Origin: Butyricicoccus faecihominis
Lineage (GTDB): Bacteria; Bacillota; Clostridia; Oscillospirales; Butyricicoccaceae
Direction: 5' to 3'
Assembly: GCF_024462775.1 (NCBI RefSeq)
Contig: NZ_JANGCE010000002.1
Span: 186,001-250,000 of the forward strand
DNA: 64,000 bases
The notes below the pieces were generated by a model. It ran no database searches. It was not told the DNA's origin and saw only the letters and a program-made list of their open reading frames with translations. The position numbers were made by a program, and so were the translations under genes. This document shows, piece by piece, positions 1 through 8,103 of the stretch (the stretch's first letter is position 1; each line of letters starts with the position of its first letter).

Positions 1-774
1 CGCGATCGCATCAACCTCCAATGCCTCTGCCGCCAACGGCTCCGCAGTGGACAGCCGTGCGACATTGATGAGCGCCGCAATGGCACACATGCCGCCGCTG
101 ATGACATAGGTCATCATTCGTACCTTTTTTGTCCGAATACCGGATAAACGCGCCGCGATCTCTCCGCCGCCGCTCGCAAATACGTTGCGTCCAAATATCG
201 TTTTAACCGCAATAGCGTCGAAAATAATAAACATTGCCACCAGAATGATGGCCGACACGGATACCACTCCAATCTTGCTGTTTAGCCAGGAATAGGTTTT
301 CACATTGGAAATATAGGTCCCGCCGGTCAGAAACAGACACAGCCCGCGCAAGGCGATTTGTGTGCTTAGCGTCACAATAAAAGGCTCCATGTTCTGATAT
401 GCCACCAGATAGCCGTTAAGCATTCCCGCCGCTATGCCAGTAGCCAGCACCGCTACCAGCGTGAGCACCGGCGGCAAATGCATACAATAGCCGGTTACGA
501 GACCGCAGATCGCCACCGTGGAGCCTACAGACAGATCAATGCCGCCGCCAATGATCACCATGGTCATGCCGATCAGTACAATGCCCAGCATGGCATTTTG
601 CCGCAGAATATTCAGTAAATTGTTTACTTTTAAAAACGACGGCGAAAAAACAGATGAAACAATGATTAATACCAAAAGCGCAATCAATATGCCTAATTTA
701 TCGTTTGCTTTAAAACTAAAAAAATTTTTTACTTTTGAAAAGCTGTACGGCTGTGCCGCAGTATTTCTATCCAT
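1..774 (-). CDS. Sugar-family ABC transporter permease (RbsC-like), partial
   Basis: This is the N-terminal 258 residues of a membrane permease; the C-terminus lies beyond the left edge. Several hydrophobic helices and the conserved cytoplasmic motif GGIDLSVGS, typical of RbsC/XylH-type permeases, are visible. The ATG at 772-774 overlaps the last 8 bases of the upstream ATPase gene, so the two are translationally coupled. The protein should form the channel of an importer with the ATPase; its binding protein is not in the window and may lie to the left. The co-transcribed CoA enzymes suggest the cargo is a compound later activated as a CoA ester, which is inference. Confidence 0.88.
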   Translation of the reverse strand, partial: MDRNTAAQPYSFSKVKNFFSFKANDKLGILIALLVLIIVSSVFSPSFLKVNNLLNILRQNAMLGIVLIGMTMVIIGGGIDLSVGSTVAICGLVTGYCMHLPPVLTLVAVLATGIAAGMLNGYLVAYQNMEPFIVTLSTQIALRGLCLFLTGGTYISNVKTYSWLNSKIGVVSVSAIILVAMFIIFDAIAVKTIFGRNVFASGGGEIAARLSGIRTKKVRMMTYVISGGMCAIAALINVARLSTAEPLAAEALEVDAIA

Positions 775-2263
775 TTTTCACCACTCCCGTCGCATATTGA
801 ATAATCAAGCTTTCCGTGGCATCCTGACCAGCAAGTTCTCCTGCGATTTCTCCGTTATGGATTACCAATATCCGATCGCTCATACCGATCAATTCGGGCA
901 GCTCCGAGGATATGACGATCGCCGCTTTCCCCGCATTTGTCAGCTCTCTGATCAGCTTATATATTTCTTCCTTTGCGCCGACATCCACGCCGCGCGTCGG
1001 CTCGTCGAAAATATATAGATCAGCGTCTCTCATCAGCCATTTTGCAAACACTACTTTTTGTTGGTTGCCTCCGCTTAAACTGTCCACCGGGGTCATAAGG
1101 TCCGGCGCACGGATCGACAGTCTGGCCTTGTATTTTTTTGCAGCCTCTCCACGCTTTGTCTCATTGATGAACAGGTGTTTTACAAACATCTTGAGCGAAG
1201 CCAATGTCATGTTTTCGCGGATCGAGGCATGCATGACCATACCGCTGTGGCGGTCCTCCGTTACATAGGCGATCTTGGCCGCAATCGCATCATTGGGTGA
1301 GTTGATTTTGACTGTACGCCCCTTTACCACGACAGTTCCGGCATCTGCCGGACGCATACCGAAAATTGCATCCATGATCTCCGTGCGCCCCGCTCCGATC
1401 AGACCGCCGAATCCCAACACCTCACCCGCATACGCAGAAAAGCTGATATTCCGGAACACATCCTTCACACCGAGATTTTCCACACGAAGGATCTCGTCGC
1501 CGACGGTATCCGCCTTTTTCGGGAAATTCAATCCAACTTCGCGCCCTACCATTAAATTGACCAGACTCTTTTTGTCCACCTCGCTGATTTTGACCGTGTC
1601 TACCAGTTTTCCATCTTTTAATATCGTCGCTTCATCGCATAGCTCAAACAGTTCTTCCATTCGATGTGTGATATATACAAAGGTAACGCCCTCCGCACGC
1701 AACTTCCGTACGATTCCAAAAATATGCTCTTTCTCATGCTCGGTCAGAGAGGAGGTAGGCTCGTCCATAATAATCAGTCGTGATCGATAATACAACGCCC
1801 GCGCAAATTGCAGCAGTTGCTGTTCTCCCATACTTAAGCGCCCAGCCGGTATGGTTACGGGCTTCTGGATACCCAAATGCTCGCAAACCTTTTTACTTTC
1901 CGCCAACAATCCCTTTTGATCGACAAAGAAACCCTTTTTCGGCAGTTCTCCCAAGCAAATATTTTCTGCGATAGAAATGGTCGGAATGATTTGCGGCTCT
2001 TGATGAACCAAACCGATCCCGGCATTTCTCGCATCCATCGCATTGCGGAATTCGACCTTTCTGCCATCATACAGCACTTCGCCCTCATCTTTCGGATATA
2101 TCCCGCTCAGCACCTTCATCAAGGTGGACTTTCCCGCGCCGTTTTCGCCGACAATAGCATGAATCTGCTTCCGTTTCACAAACAAATCCACTTGATCCAA
2201 GGCCAAAACACCGGGAAATTGCTTTTTTATTCCTCGCATTTCGACCATGTAATCCTCATGCAC
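767..2263 (-). CDS. Sugar-family ABC transporter ATPase (RbsA-like, two ATPase domains)
   Basis: Cytoplasmic ATPase with two tandem ABC domains, about 500 residues as usual for RbsA/MglA. The first half has Walker A GENGAGKST and signature LSMGEQQ; the second has signature LSGGNQQ and Walker B ending in FDEPTRGVD, with the degenerate second Walker A typical of the family. The GTG at 2261-2263 is preferred because GGAGG lies 9 bases upstream; an earlier GTG abuts the RBS, and an ATG five codons downstream also fits the family's N-terminus. It lies 30 bases below the CoA-transferase-fold gene and overlaps the permease by 8 bases. It energises uptake of an unknown substrate. Confidence 0.9.
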   Translation of the reverse strand: MHEDYMVEMRGIKKQFPGVLALDQVDLFVKRKQIHAIVGENGAGKSTLMKVLSGIYPKDEGEVLYDGRKVEFRNAMDARNAGIGLVHQEPQIIPTISIAENICLGELPKKGFFVDQKGLLAESKKVCEHLGIQKPVTIPAGRLSMGEQQLLQFARALYYRSRLIIMDEPTSSLTEHEKEHIFGIVRKLRAEGVTFVYITHRMEELFELCDEATILKDGKLVDTVKISEVDKKSLVNLMVGREVGLNFPKKADTVGDEILRVENLGVKDVFRNISFSAYAGEVLGFGGLIGAGRTEIMDAIFGMRPADAGTVVVKGRTVKINSPNDAIAAKIAYVTEDRHSGMVMHASIRENMTLASLKMFVKHLFINETKRGEAAKKYKARLSIRAPDLMTPVDSLSGGNQQKVVFAKWLMRDADLYIFDEPTRGVDVGAKEEIYKLIRELTNAGKAAIVISSELPELIGMSDRILVIHNGEIAGELAGQDATESLIIQYATGVVKNG

Positions 2264-2293
2264 TGTTCTCACCCTCCTTCAAACGCTTTCCCA

Positions 2294-3103
2294 TCATGTT
2301 CCTCCCTGTAAAATTCCTTTTGGATCAATCTCCTTTCTCAAAAGTCTCAGCTCTTCTTGCGTGGGTTCCGTTGTCATCGGCACCTCACCCAGATCGCCTA
2401 TGTCAAAGCCGGTGCTTTCAATGAGCTCTTGTTTGGAAACTCCCTTATGAACGGATTTAACATAGATCTTTCCATACTCATCAAACGCAAAAATACATTT
2501 TGGGGTAAAGATATATTTGGGGCCGTTTCCCGGCAAGCCGAGTCGGCGGCGTCCCTGTATGCCGCCGGGATAACCGACGCCTGAAATATGATCCACCTTG
2601 TTTACGAAGTTTCTTTTATCATGATGTGGCATCATGATATATTCGCGACCGAATACCGCGAAATGCTCGGGCAGAAAAATCGGACCGACTAATTGTACTT
2701 TCACCGCCTTGGGCTCACCAATGTACGTACAGTTGATATTGCCTTCACGATCCACTTGAACGCCTGTTCCAAATGCAAAATCAATGTCGCCCGCTTTGTA
2801 AGCCCATGTGCCCGGATAATCCTGCATCTGCGCCTCGCATTCCAGATTGAGCAGATCATTGCTGAATTCACAGGACGGCATTGCGGTAAGCTTGCTCAGC
2901 ACGGGGTTGTGCAGCCAGCCGCATAGCAAGATCGTTAGATTCGGGGCATGGGTCCGCTTTGCCAACTCCATTCCCAAGAGCGGTATGTTGGTATTGTACA
3001 TTGCTGCTAACTTTCCTGTTGCCAGACCGGTAAATCCCACTTCGTTGTCCTTAATTGTATGGGCCAAATTCACCGCCAACAACTCCGCTATGTTGTACTC
3101 CAT
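2294..3103 (-). CDS. CoA-transferase-fold beta subunit, GctB/IpdB-like, lacking the catalytic Glu
   Basis: A 269-residue protein of the glutaconate CoA-transferase beta/IpdB family. It has the conserved THAPNLT strand (about residues 51-57) and a VDHISGVGYPGG segment resembling IpdB. In true GctB-type transferases the strand is followed by a YESG-like motif carrying the CoA-thioester glutamate. Here the equivalent residues are LLCG (about 59-62), so that glutamate is absent, as in IpdB, the hydrolase that opens the last steroid ring. A C-C hydrolase or thioesterase-like role is therefore as likely as CoA transfer. The gene overlaps the alpha subunit by 53 bases and has an AGGAGGGG ribosome site. 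The exact reaction is unknown. Confidence 0.8.
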   Translation of the reverse strand: MEYNIAELLAVNLAHTIKDNEVGFTGLATGKLAAMYNTNIPLLGMELAKRTHAPNLTILLCGWLHNPVLSKLTAMPSCEFSNDLLNLECEAQMQDYPGTWAYKAGDIDFAFGTGVQVDREGNINCTYIGEPKAVKVQLVGPIFLPEHFAVFGREYIMMPHHDKRNFVNKVDHISGVGYPGGIQGRRRLGLPGNGPKYIFTPKCIFAFDEYGKIYVKSVHKGVSKQELIESTGFDIGDLGEVPMTTEPTQEELRLLRKEIDPKGILQGGT

Positions 3104-4004
3104 CTTTCCCCTCCTTTTCTTCCGTCAATGCACCGATCTGTTCGTACCCTATTTGCTTTAAATACGCCGCCTGATCCCTCGTTTGCAAGATCAGCGTTTG
3201 CAGAAACGTATGAAAGGCTTGTGGATCCGCCGAGGCTTCTACGTATTTTTCAAAAAACGCATCATCCATCTTGCGTACACCGAGCACCGGCGTCGGATGA
3301 GAACCGTTCGGCGCATGCACGACCGCCCGAACGCGGAACGCAGGTATCACATTCAAATGCGGAGTTTTTTGTATCTCTTCTGTTTTAATGATCTTTTCGG
3401 CTGTCACGATCAGATTCCGCGTCGCTCTTGCTATCGCCACGTCCATGCTTTGCGGCAGCAAATGTCTCGGCTGTATTCTGACATTTCCATAGATATCCGC
3501 CGCCGGGACATGTATCGCCGCAACATCCGGGTTTGCCGCCGGAACGGCATACAGTGTCTTTCCGGTTATTGGATCTAGAAAGGTTTGAATATCCTGATTC
3601 AGATTGACAATATCCGAACCGCCTAAATAGGAGACCGGCCAAAAACTCAGGCCCTCCGCGTTTGCCCGAAAACGGTCCCAGCTGATGAGCTCCGGATAAT
3701 GCACCACGCGTATCTCACCGGCTTGTACCGCACGGCGATAATTTGCGGCAAGACCAAACTTTTCAAGACCGACATACGAGGTTTCCACACCTTTGAGACA
3801 ACCGGCCCCCGCCAGCATATCCACGTCGATCGAGTTCACCGAGCCAACTACGGTTAGGTCCCTTTTCTGCGACCGGATCAGCTCATGCACCAACGCCATG
3901 GGCTTCTGATAGATCGCAAAGCCGCCAAGCGCGATACGATCGCCATCCCGAATGAGCGAAACTGCCTGCCGCATACTGCATAGTTTTGATTTTCTTTTTG
4001 ACAT
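3051..4004 (-). CDS. CoA-transferase-fold alpha subunit, GctA/IpdA-like
   Basis: A 317-residue partner of the downstream beta subunit. The N-terminal GGFAIYQKPMALVHELIR stretch matches the GctA/IpdA family, in which a GG(W/F)...RKPM loop binds CoA. The mid-region VHVPAADIYGNVRI is also typical. A C-terminal stretch mentioning APNGSHPTP resembles the IpdA 'APGGAHPT' segment. The start ATG has AGGAGT 6 bases upstream and lies 9 bases after the stop of the class III CoA-transferase gene. It probably forms a heterodimer or heterotetramer with the beta subunit in the cytoplasm. Its substrate is a CoA ester of unknown structure. Confidence 0.8.
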   Translation of the reverse strand: MSKRKSKLCSMRQAVSLIRDGDRIALGGFAIYQKPMALVHELIRSQKRDLTVVGSVNSIDVDMLAGAGCLKGVETSYVGLEKFGLAANYRRAVQAGEIRVVHYPELISWDRFRANAEGLSFWPVSYLGGSDIVNLNQDIQTFLDPITGKTLYAVPAANPDVAAIHVPAADIYGNVRIQPRHLLPQSMDVAIARATRNLIVTAEKIIKTEEIQKTPHLNVIPAFRVRAVVHAPNGSHPTPVLGVRKMDDAFFEKYVEASADPQAFHTFLQTLILQTRDQAAYLKQIGYEQIGALTEEKEGKDGVQHSGVVGGEFGPYN

Positions 4005-4013
4005 ATGAAACTC

Positions 4014-5210
4014 CTATTGCGTAATTGCATGTCTATTCTTTAATTCTTCCAGTTGTACGTCATCCAGCCGCAGCCAATCCTTCAACACCTCCTCATTATG
4101 CTGTCCCAACACCGGACAAGCCCGCTGTGGCGGAATATCCAACGCTGAAAAATGGTAAGGCATATCCATCATGGTCACATTACCCATGATCGGATGCTCT
4201 ATTTGAATCAATTTTTTCCGATAGCGGAGCTGCGGATTTTTGATCAGATCAGCCGTGTTTTCCACCCGTGAACATACCAACCCGTGTTGTTCCAATATAA
4301 GCTGCACTTCCTCCGCGCGTTTTTCAGCGATCCATGCGCCCACGATCCTGTCGATCTCGTCGCGATGCTGGAAGCGGGCTTGCTGCTTCGCAAAGCGTTC
4401 ATCTTTCAAAAGGTCGGTTTGGGCCATTGCCTCACACAGTGCTTTAAAATGCGGTTGGCTGCCGGCGATCAATAATATGTGCGCTCCATCCATCGTTCGA
4501 TAGCAGTTGCCCGGCGATAAGTAGCGATCTTGATTCCCCACACGGGAAGCGATTTTTCCGTTTGCCGCCTGATCCGGTATGCTGCTGAGCAGCAGTGTGG
4601 CGGCGCATTCCAACAACGAAAGCTCTATCAACTGCCCCTGCCCGTTTTGCTGTCGGCCGATATAGGCCGCTAGAATCGCATATGCGGCATAAATTGCGGT
4701 CACATGATCTACCGTAAAAGTGCCGTGCACCATCGGCGGGCCGTCGGGGTCGCCGGTTACCGACATCAGTCCGCTCATTGCCTGAATCGCCGCGTCAAAT
4801 CCCGGTTTATCACGGTAGGGACCTTTCGAGCCGAACCCAGAAATAGAGACCATGATCAGACGCGGATTGATTTCGTGTAGTGTTTCCCAGCCGCATCCCA
4901 TCTTTTCCATCGTTCCCGGTCGAAAATTTTCGATTAGCACATCCGCTTCTTTTGCGAGGTCTCGCAGTAGCGCTTGACCCTCCTTCGTGCGGAAATTCAA
5001 TTCCAAACTGCGCTTGCTTCTGTTTACCGCAAAAGTGTAGATACTTTCCCCATGGATTTTAGGTTCAAAGCTTCTTGTATCATCTCCCACGCCGGCTTTT
5101 TCTACTTTGATCACATCTGCGCCTAAGTCGCCGAGCAGCATGCCTGCAAACGGTCCTGAAATATAACGCGAAAGATCCAATACCTTCATTCCCTTTAAAA
5201 ACGGCACCAT
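4014..5210 (-). CDS. Class III (CaiB/BaiF-type) CoA-transferase
   Basis: A 398-residue family III CoA-transferase, which moves CoA between a donor acyl-CoA and a free acid through an aspartyl-CoA anhydride. Family marks are the N-terminal KVLDLSRYISGPFAGMLLGD, the LIENFRPGTMEKMG block and catalytic Asp139 in PGFDAAIQAMSGL. It is the first gene of the sigma-54-controlled operon and has GAGGGG upstream of the ATG. Its likely job is to activate the compound imported by the downstream ABC transporter. The class includes formyl-, carnitine-, bile-acid- and aromatic-acid-CoA transferases; specificity cannot be read from the sequence. Confidence 0.9.
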   Translation of the reverse strand: MVPFLKGMKVLDLSRYISGPFAGMLLGDLGADVIKVEKAGVGDDTRSFEPKIHGESIYTFAVNRSKRSLELNFRTKEGQALLRDLAKEADVLIENFRPGTMEKMGCGWETLHEINPRLIMVSISGFGSKGPYRDKPGFDAAIQAMSGLMSVTGDPDGPPMVHGTFTVDHVTAIYAAYAILAAYIGRQQNGQGQLIELSLLECAATLLLSSIPDQAANGKIASRVGNQDRYLSPGNCYRTMDGAHILLIAGSQPHFKALCEAMAQTDLLKDERFAKQQARFQHRDEIDRIVGAWIAEKRAEEVQLILEQHGLVCSRVENTADLIKNPQLRYRKKLIQIEHPIMGNVTMMDMPYHFSALDIPPQRACPVLGQHNEEVLKDWLRLDDVQLEELKNRHAITQ

Positions 5211-5254
5211 TGGTGAATCCCCTCTTTCGTTGCATATTTGGATACTTAGTTAGA

Positions 5255-5271
5255 AGCAATTACCGTGCCAA
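5255..5271 (-). promoter_or_regulatory. Sigma-54 promoter of the CoA-transferase/ABC operon
   Basis: On the minus strand the site reads TTGGCACG, four bases, then TTGCT. This matches the -24/-12 consensus fully, including the invariant GG and GC separated by exactly 10 bases. A start about 12 bases downstream leaves a leader of roughly 35 bases before the ATG at 5210. The divergent gene encodes a sigma-54 activator, so the functional match is strong. Confidence 0.9.
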
Positions 5272-5353
5272 CTCTGCAAAAATCGAAAAATATTTTTTAT
5301 CGCGTTATTAGGGCTATTTTTGCTACTTCCCATCTCCGAACAGCGCAAACTTT

Positions 5354-5404
5354 TGTGTCATAATTGACACATGCGACATGTGCGTGCGTCCATTTTGTCA
5401 CATG
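5354..5404. promoter_or_regulatory. Palindromic enhancer (UAS) for the sigma-54 activator
   Basis: Two adjoining perfect inverted repeats lie 80-130 bases upstream of the -24 element: TGTGTCA-4 bases-TGACACA (5354-5371) and CACATG-CGA-CATGTG (5368-5382). A further TGTCACATG half-site sits at 5396-5404. Distance and dyad symmetry fit binding sites for a Fis-type helix-turn-helix dimer. They also lie just upstream of the activator's own promoter, so autoregulation is possible. Binding is inferred. Confidence 0.65.
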
Positions 5405-5428
5405 TTATAATATATCAAATCAACGCGC

Positions 5429-5457
5429 TTGCTTTTTATGCAATCTTTCTATACAAT
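5429..5457 (+). promoter_or_regulatory. Sigma-70-type promoter of the activator gene
   Basis: TTGCTT at 5429-5434 and TACAAT at 5452-5457 are 17 bases apart. Transcription from about 5464 would give a leader of about 36 bases with GGGGTGA four bases before the ATG at 5500. Confidence 0.55.
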
Positions 5458-5499
5458 AGAAAGACCAAATAAAATGTAGCATTGAATCGGGGTGATTCT

Positions 5500-7518
5500 A
5501 TGAGTAATGATTTGTCATTGCAAAGAGAGCAGCAGGCGCGGCAGCTTTTTTTTGAACAAGGCTTTTGCGATCTCAACATTTTTCCGGAGGAAATCTATGA
5601 CTCATGGAGGCGCTGTCTAGCACATCATCTTGATCCCGCGGCTCCCATGAAAAAGGTTTTATCCAAAGGTGAATTTAAAATGCGCTGCGATCAAAACGCG
5701 CAGCTCTTATCGATTGCCGTACCATTCATGGAATTGCTTTATCAGGTCGTCAAGGATACTGATTTTTCAATTATGCTATCGGATAGCGACGGCTACATCT
5801 TAAAGCTCATTGGCGATCCGTCTATTCTGCGGGACTATAAGCATAAAGACAACCCCTTGGTTGAAGGTTCCTGCCGCAGCGAAAATATATTTGGCACCAA
5901 CGGTATAGGAACGTCGCTCGCTCTGCGCAAGCCCATTCAGTTGACGCCCAACCAGCATTTCCGTTTGGAGCCTCATCCGGTGAGCGGTACAGGCGCTCCC
6001 ATCATCTTAGCCAACGGGACGCCGATCGGCGCTTTATCCATGTCCGGTCCCCCCAACAAAGTACATCGGCATACGCTTGGTATGATCACCGCCGCCAGCA
6101 GAGCCATTGAAGAGCAATTTGCTTTGCAGCAAACCAACACGCAGCTCGCTACCACCAAAAACCAGCTGCAAACGATCTTGGACACCTTTGATCAGGGCGT
6201 TTTTCTGATTGACAGCAATTATACGATCATCGATGCGAACCGTACCGCCCAAAAGCTTTTGGGATTTGGCAAGCATGAGATCATTAATCAGTCGGTCTTT
6301 TCTTTTATTAAAAAGCTGGATTTTTCAAATGTTGAATCCGCTGTCTATGATGTAGAGCTATCGTTTCACACACGATTTAAAACAGAAAATTTTTTTGTCA
6401 CCCTGCATAGGATCGATCAGGATGCCTATCATTCTTTCCTGATCGTATTTAGAGAGTCTGAGCGTGTGCATAATCTTGTCAACAAGTACATTGGTTCCAA
6501 TGCCTACTTTACCTTCGACGATATCATTGGCGAATCCACCGCGATTGTATCGGTCAAAGAGAACGCACAAATCGCTGCGCAAAACGGCTCCAACGTTCTG
6601 TTAGTTGGCGAAAGCGGCACCGGCAAGGAGCTATTTGCACAATCCATTCACAACAGCAGCAGCTTTTGCAATGGCCCGTTCATTGCGGTTAACTGCGGAG
6701 CGATTCCCCGCACCTTAATCGAAAGCGAGTTGTTCGGTTATGAATCCGGCGCTTTTACTGGCGCCAAACGGTCCGGTAACGCCGGCAAGTTTGAGCTTGC
6801 GAACAACGGCACTATATTTCTTGACGAAATCGGCGATATGCCATATGAGGTGCAGATCGATCTGCTTCGCATACTGCAAACGAGAGAAGTCACGCGGATC
6901 GGCGGAACCAAGCCAATCCCACTGAACATCCGAATCATCGCCGCCACCAACGTCGATCTGGAGCAAGCCATCGCGAAAAAAACGTTTCGGCGTGATCTAT
7001 ACTACCGCTTAAATGTACTGACCTTTCACATCCCTCCACTTAGAGAGCGTGAACAGGATGCGCTCCTATTGGCCGATTATTTCATTCAAAAATACCAGCA
7101 GCCGCACAGGCAATCGTTACTTGGCATTTCTCCTTCCGTACGGCAGTTATTTCTACAGTATCCTTGGCCCGGCAACATCCGCGAACTTGAAAACACGATT
7201 GAGCGCGCGTGTTTACTCACCCAAGAGCACGAAATCTCGCCCAAACACTTGCCCATTAACATTTTGAAAGGTACAATATTTCACAATTCCGCTTCTTCGC
7301 AGCGTGACGACAAGGCTTTTCGCATTCAAATAGCATCCTCCGGCTCTTCGATCCGCCCCGTTGAGGCGGCCGAAAAAGAGTTGATCGAAACCACACTGAA
7401 AATTTGCTGCGGTAATATCAAAGAAACGGCCGAGCGATTAGGTCTCAGCCGCCGCACACTGTATCGAAAGGTCGATAAATATCACATCGATTACCATGGA
7501 ATCCGCAAGCTATTTTAA
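5500..7518 (+). CDS. Sigma-54-dependent transcriptional activator (GAF-PAS-AAA+-Fis)
   Basis: A 672-residue enhancer-binding protein of the AcoR type. A GAF-like sensor lies at about residues 65-205, followed by a PAS domain (about 225-320) and the AAA+ sigma-54 interaction module. That module has Walker A GESGTGKE at 370-377, the sigma-54-contacting loop GAFTGA at 417-422 and Walker [10 protein letters not shown] at 438-446. The C-terminus ends in a Fis-type helix-turn-helix ([17 protein letters not shown]). The ATG at 5500 is chosen over an upstream TTG at 5482 because GGGGTGA lies four bases before it. It is divergent from the operon with the sigma-54 promoter and almost certainly activates it, with GAF or PAS sensing the inducer. 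Confidence 0.93.
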   Translation: MSNDLSLQREQQARQLFFEQGFCDLNIFPEEIYDSWRRCLAHHLDPAAPMKKVLSKGEFKMRCDQNAQLLSIAVPFMELLYQVVKDTDFSIMLSDSDGYILKLIGDPSILRDYKHKDNPLVEGSCRSENIFGTNGIGTSLALRKPIQLTPNQHFRLEPHPVSGTGAPIILANGTPIGALSMSGPPNKVHRHTLGMITAASRAIEEQFALQQTNTQLATTKNQLQTILDTFDQGVFLIDSNYTIIDANRTAQKLLGFGKHEIINQSVFSFIKKLDFSNVESAVYDVELSFHTRFKTENFFVTLHRIDQDAYHSFLIVFRESERVHNLVNKYIGSNAYFTFDDIIGESTAIVSVKENAQIAAQNGSNVLLVGESGTGKELFAQSIHNSSSFCNGPFIAVNCGAIPRTLIESELFGYESGAFTGAKRSGNAGKFELANNGTIFLDEIGDMPYEVQIDLLRILQTREVTRIGGTKPIPLNIRIIAATNVDLEQAIAKKTFRRDLYYRLNVLTFHIPPLREREQDALLLADYFIQKYQQPHRQSLLGISPSVRQLFLQYPWPGNIRELENTIERACLLTQEHEISPKHLPINILKGTIFHNSASSQRDDKAFRIQIASSGSSIRPVEAAEKELIETTLKICCGNIKETAERLGLSRRTLYRKVDKYHIDYHGIRKLF

Positions 7519-7720
7519 AATACATTCTTCATAAATCATTCAGCGAGCTTTCTTCACCTATTATTTATTCTATATCCATTTTGCAGGCAACTCACTATGC
7601 AAATAATGGTAATGCAGTCCACGCCGTATTCGTGCATTACGTTTTCTTGTGCCAGTATTCGTGTTTATTCCCAGTTCATTGGTGCTATACTATTTTCATC
7701 TTTGACAAGGAAGTGGTATT

Positions 7721-7954
7721 ATGCCCCGTGGTGTAAAAAGAGAAGTCAATTATACGGCCGAACTAGCCGAGATCGACGCAAAGATCAATAGACACAAAGC
7801 ACAGATATCGACACTAGAAGCCCGCCGCAAAGAAATCGTGGATTTGCAGCAGCAGGCCGATGCCAAACGCTTAATGGAGTTCTTAACAAAAAGCGGTCTT
7901 TCTATCGCCGATGTTATTGAAAAGTTATCTCCAACATACAAAGAGAGCGCTTAA
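7721..7954 (+). CDS. Small coiled-coil protein of unknown function
   Basis: A 77-residue charged protein. Residues 10-45 have heptad-like spacing (IDAKINRHKAQISTLEARRK) and suggest a coiled coil, followed by a short helical tail ending in IADVIEKLSP. AAGGAAG lies about 8 bases before the ATG, and a TATACT box is at 7686. The stop codon falls inside the loop of its own terminator hairpin. The shape resembles small DNA-binding or scaffold proteins, but no family is recognised. The insertion of the downstream repeat element leaves the reading frame intact. Confidence 0.65.
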   Translation: MPRGVKREVNYTAELAEIDAKINRHKAQISTLEARRKEIVDLQQQADAKRLMEFLTKSGLSIADVIEKLSPTYKESA

Positions 7955-7968
7955 CAGCGCTCTCTTTT
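7939..7968 (+). repeat. 30-bp direct repeat, left copy
   Basis: The 30 bases containing the terminator are repeated exactly at 9641-9670. The two copies directly abut the 12-bp terminal inverted repeats of the intervening element, so they look like a long target duplication or a duplicated terminator target. Confidence 0.85.
7942..7968 (+). terminator. Rho-independent terminator of the small coiled-coil gene
   Basis: A perfect 9-bp stem (AGAGAGCGC with GCGCTCTCT), six-base loop and T-run. The gene's TAA stop lies in the loop. An identical copy occurs at 9644-9671 beyond the mobile insertion. Confidence 0.85.
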
Positions 7969-8103
7969 CAGACTGTCAAAAAACTATTTTTGACAGTCTG
8001 TCGATCGAAACAAAGCCCCATTTCGATCGAGAATTCCGGCTTCTGCGCGCGCCTTACAGGCACACTTGAAGTCGGTTTGTATAAAATCCGAGATACATGG
8101 AGG

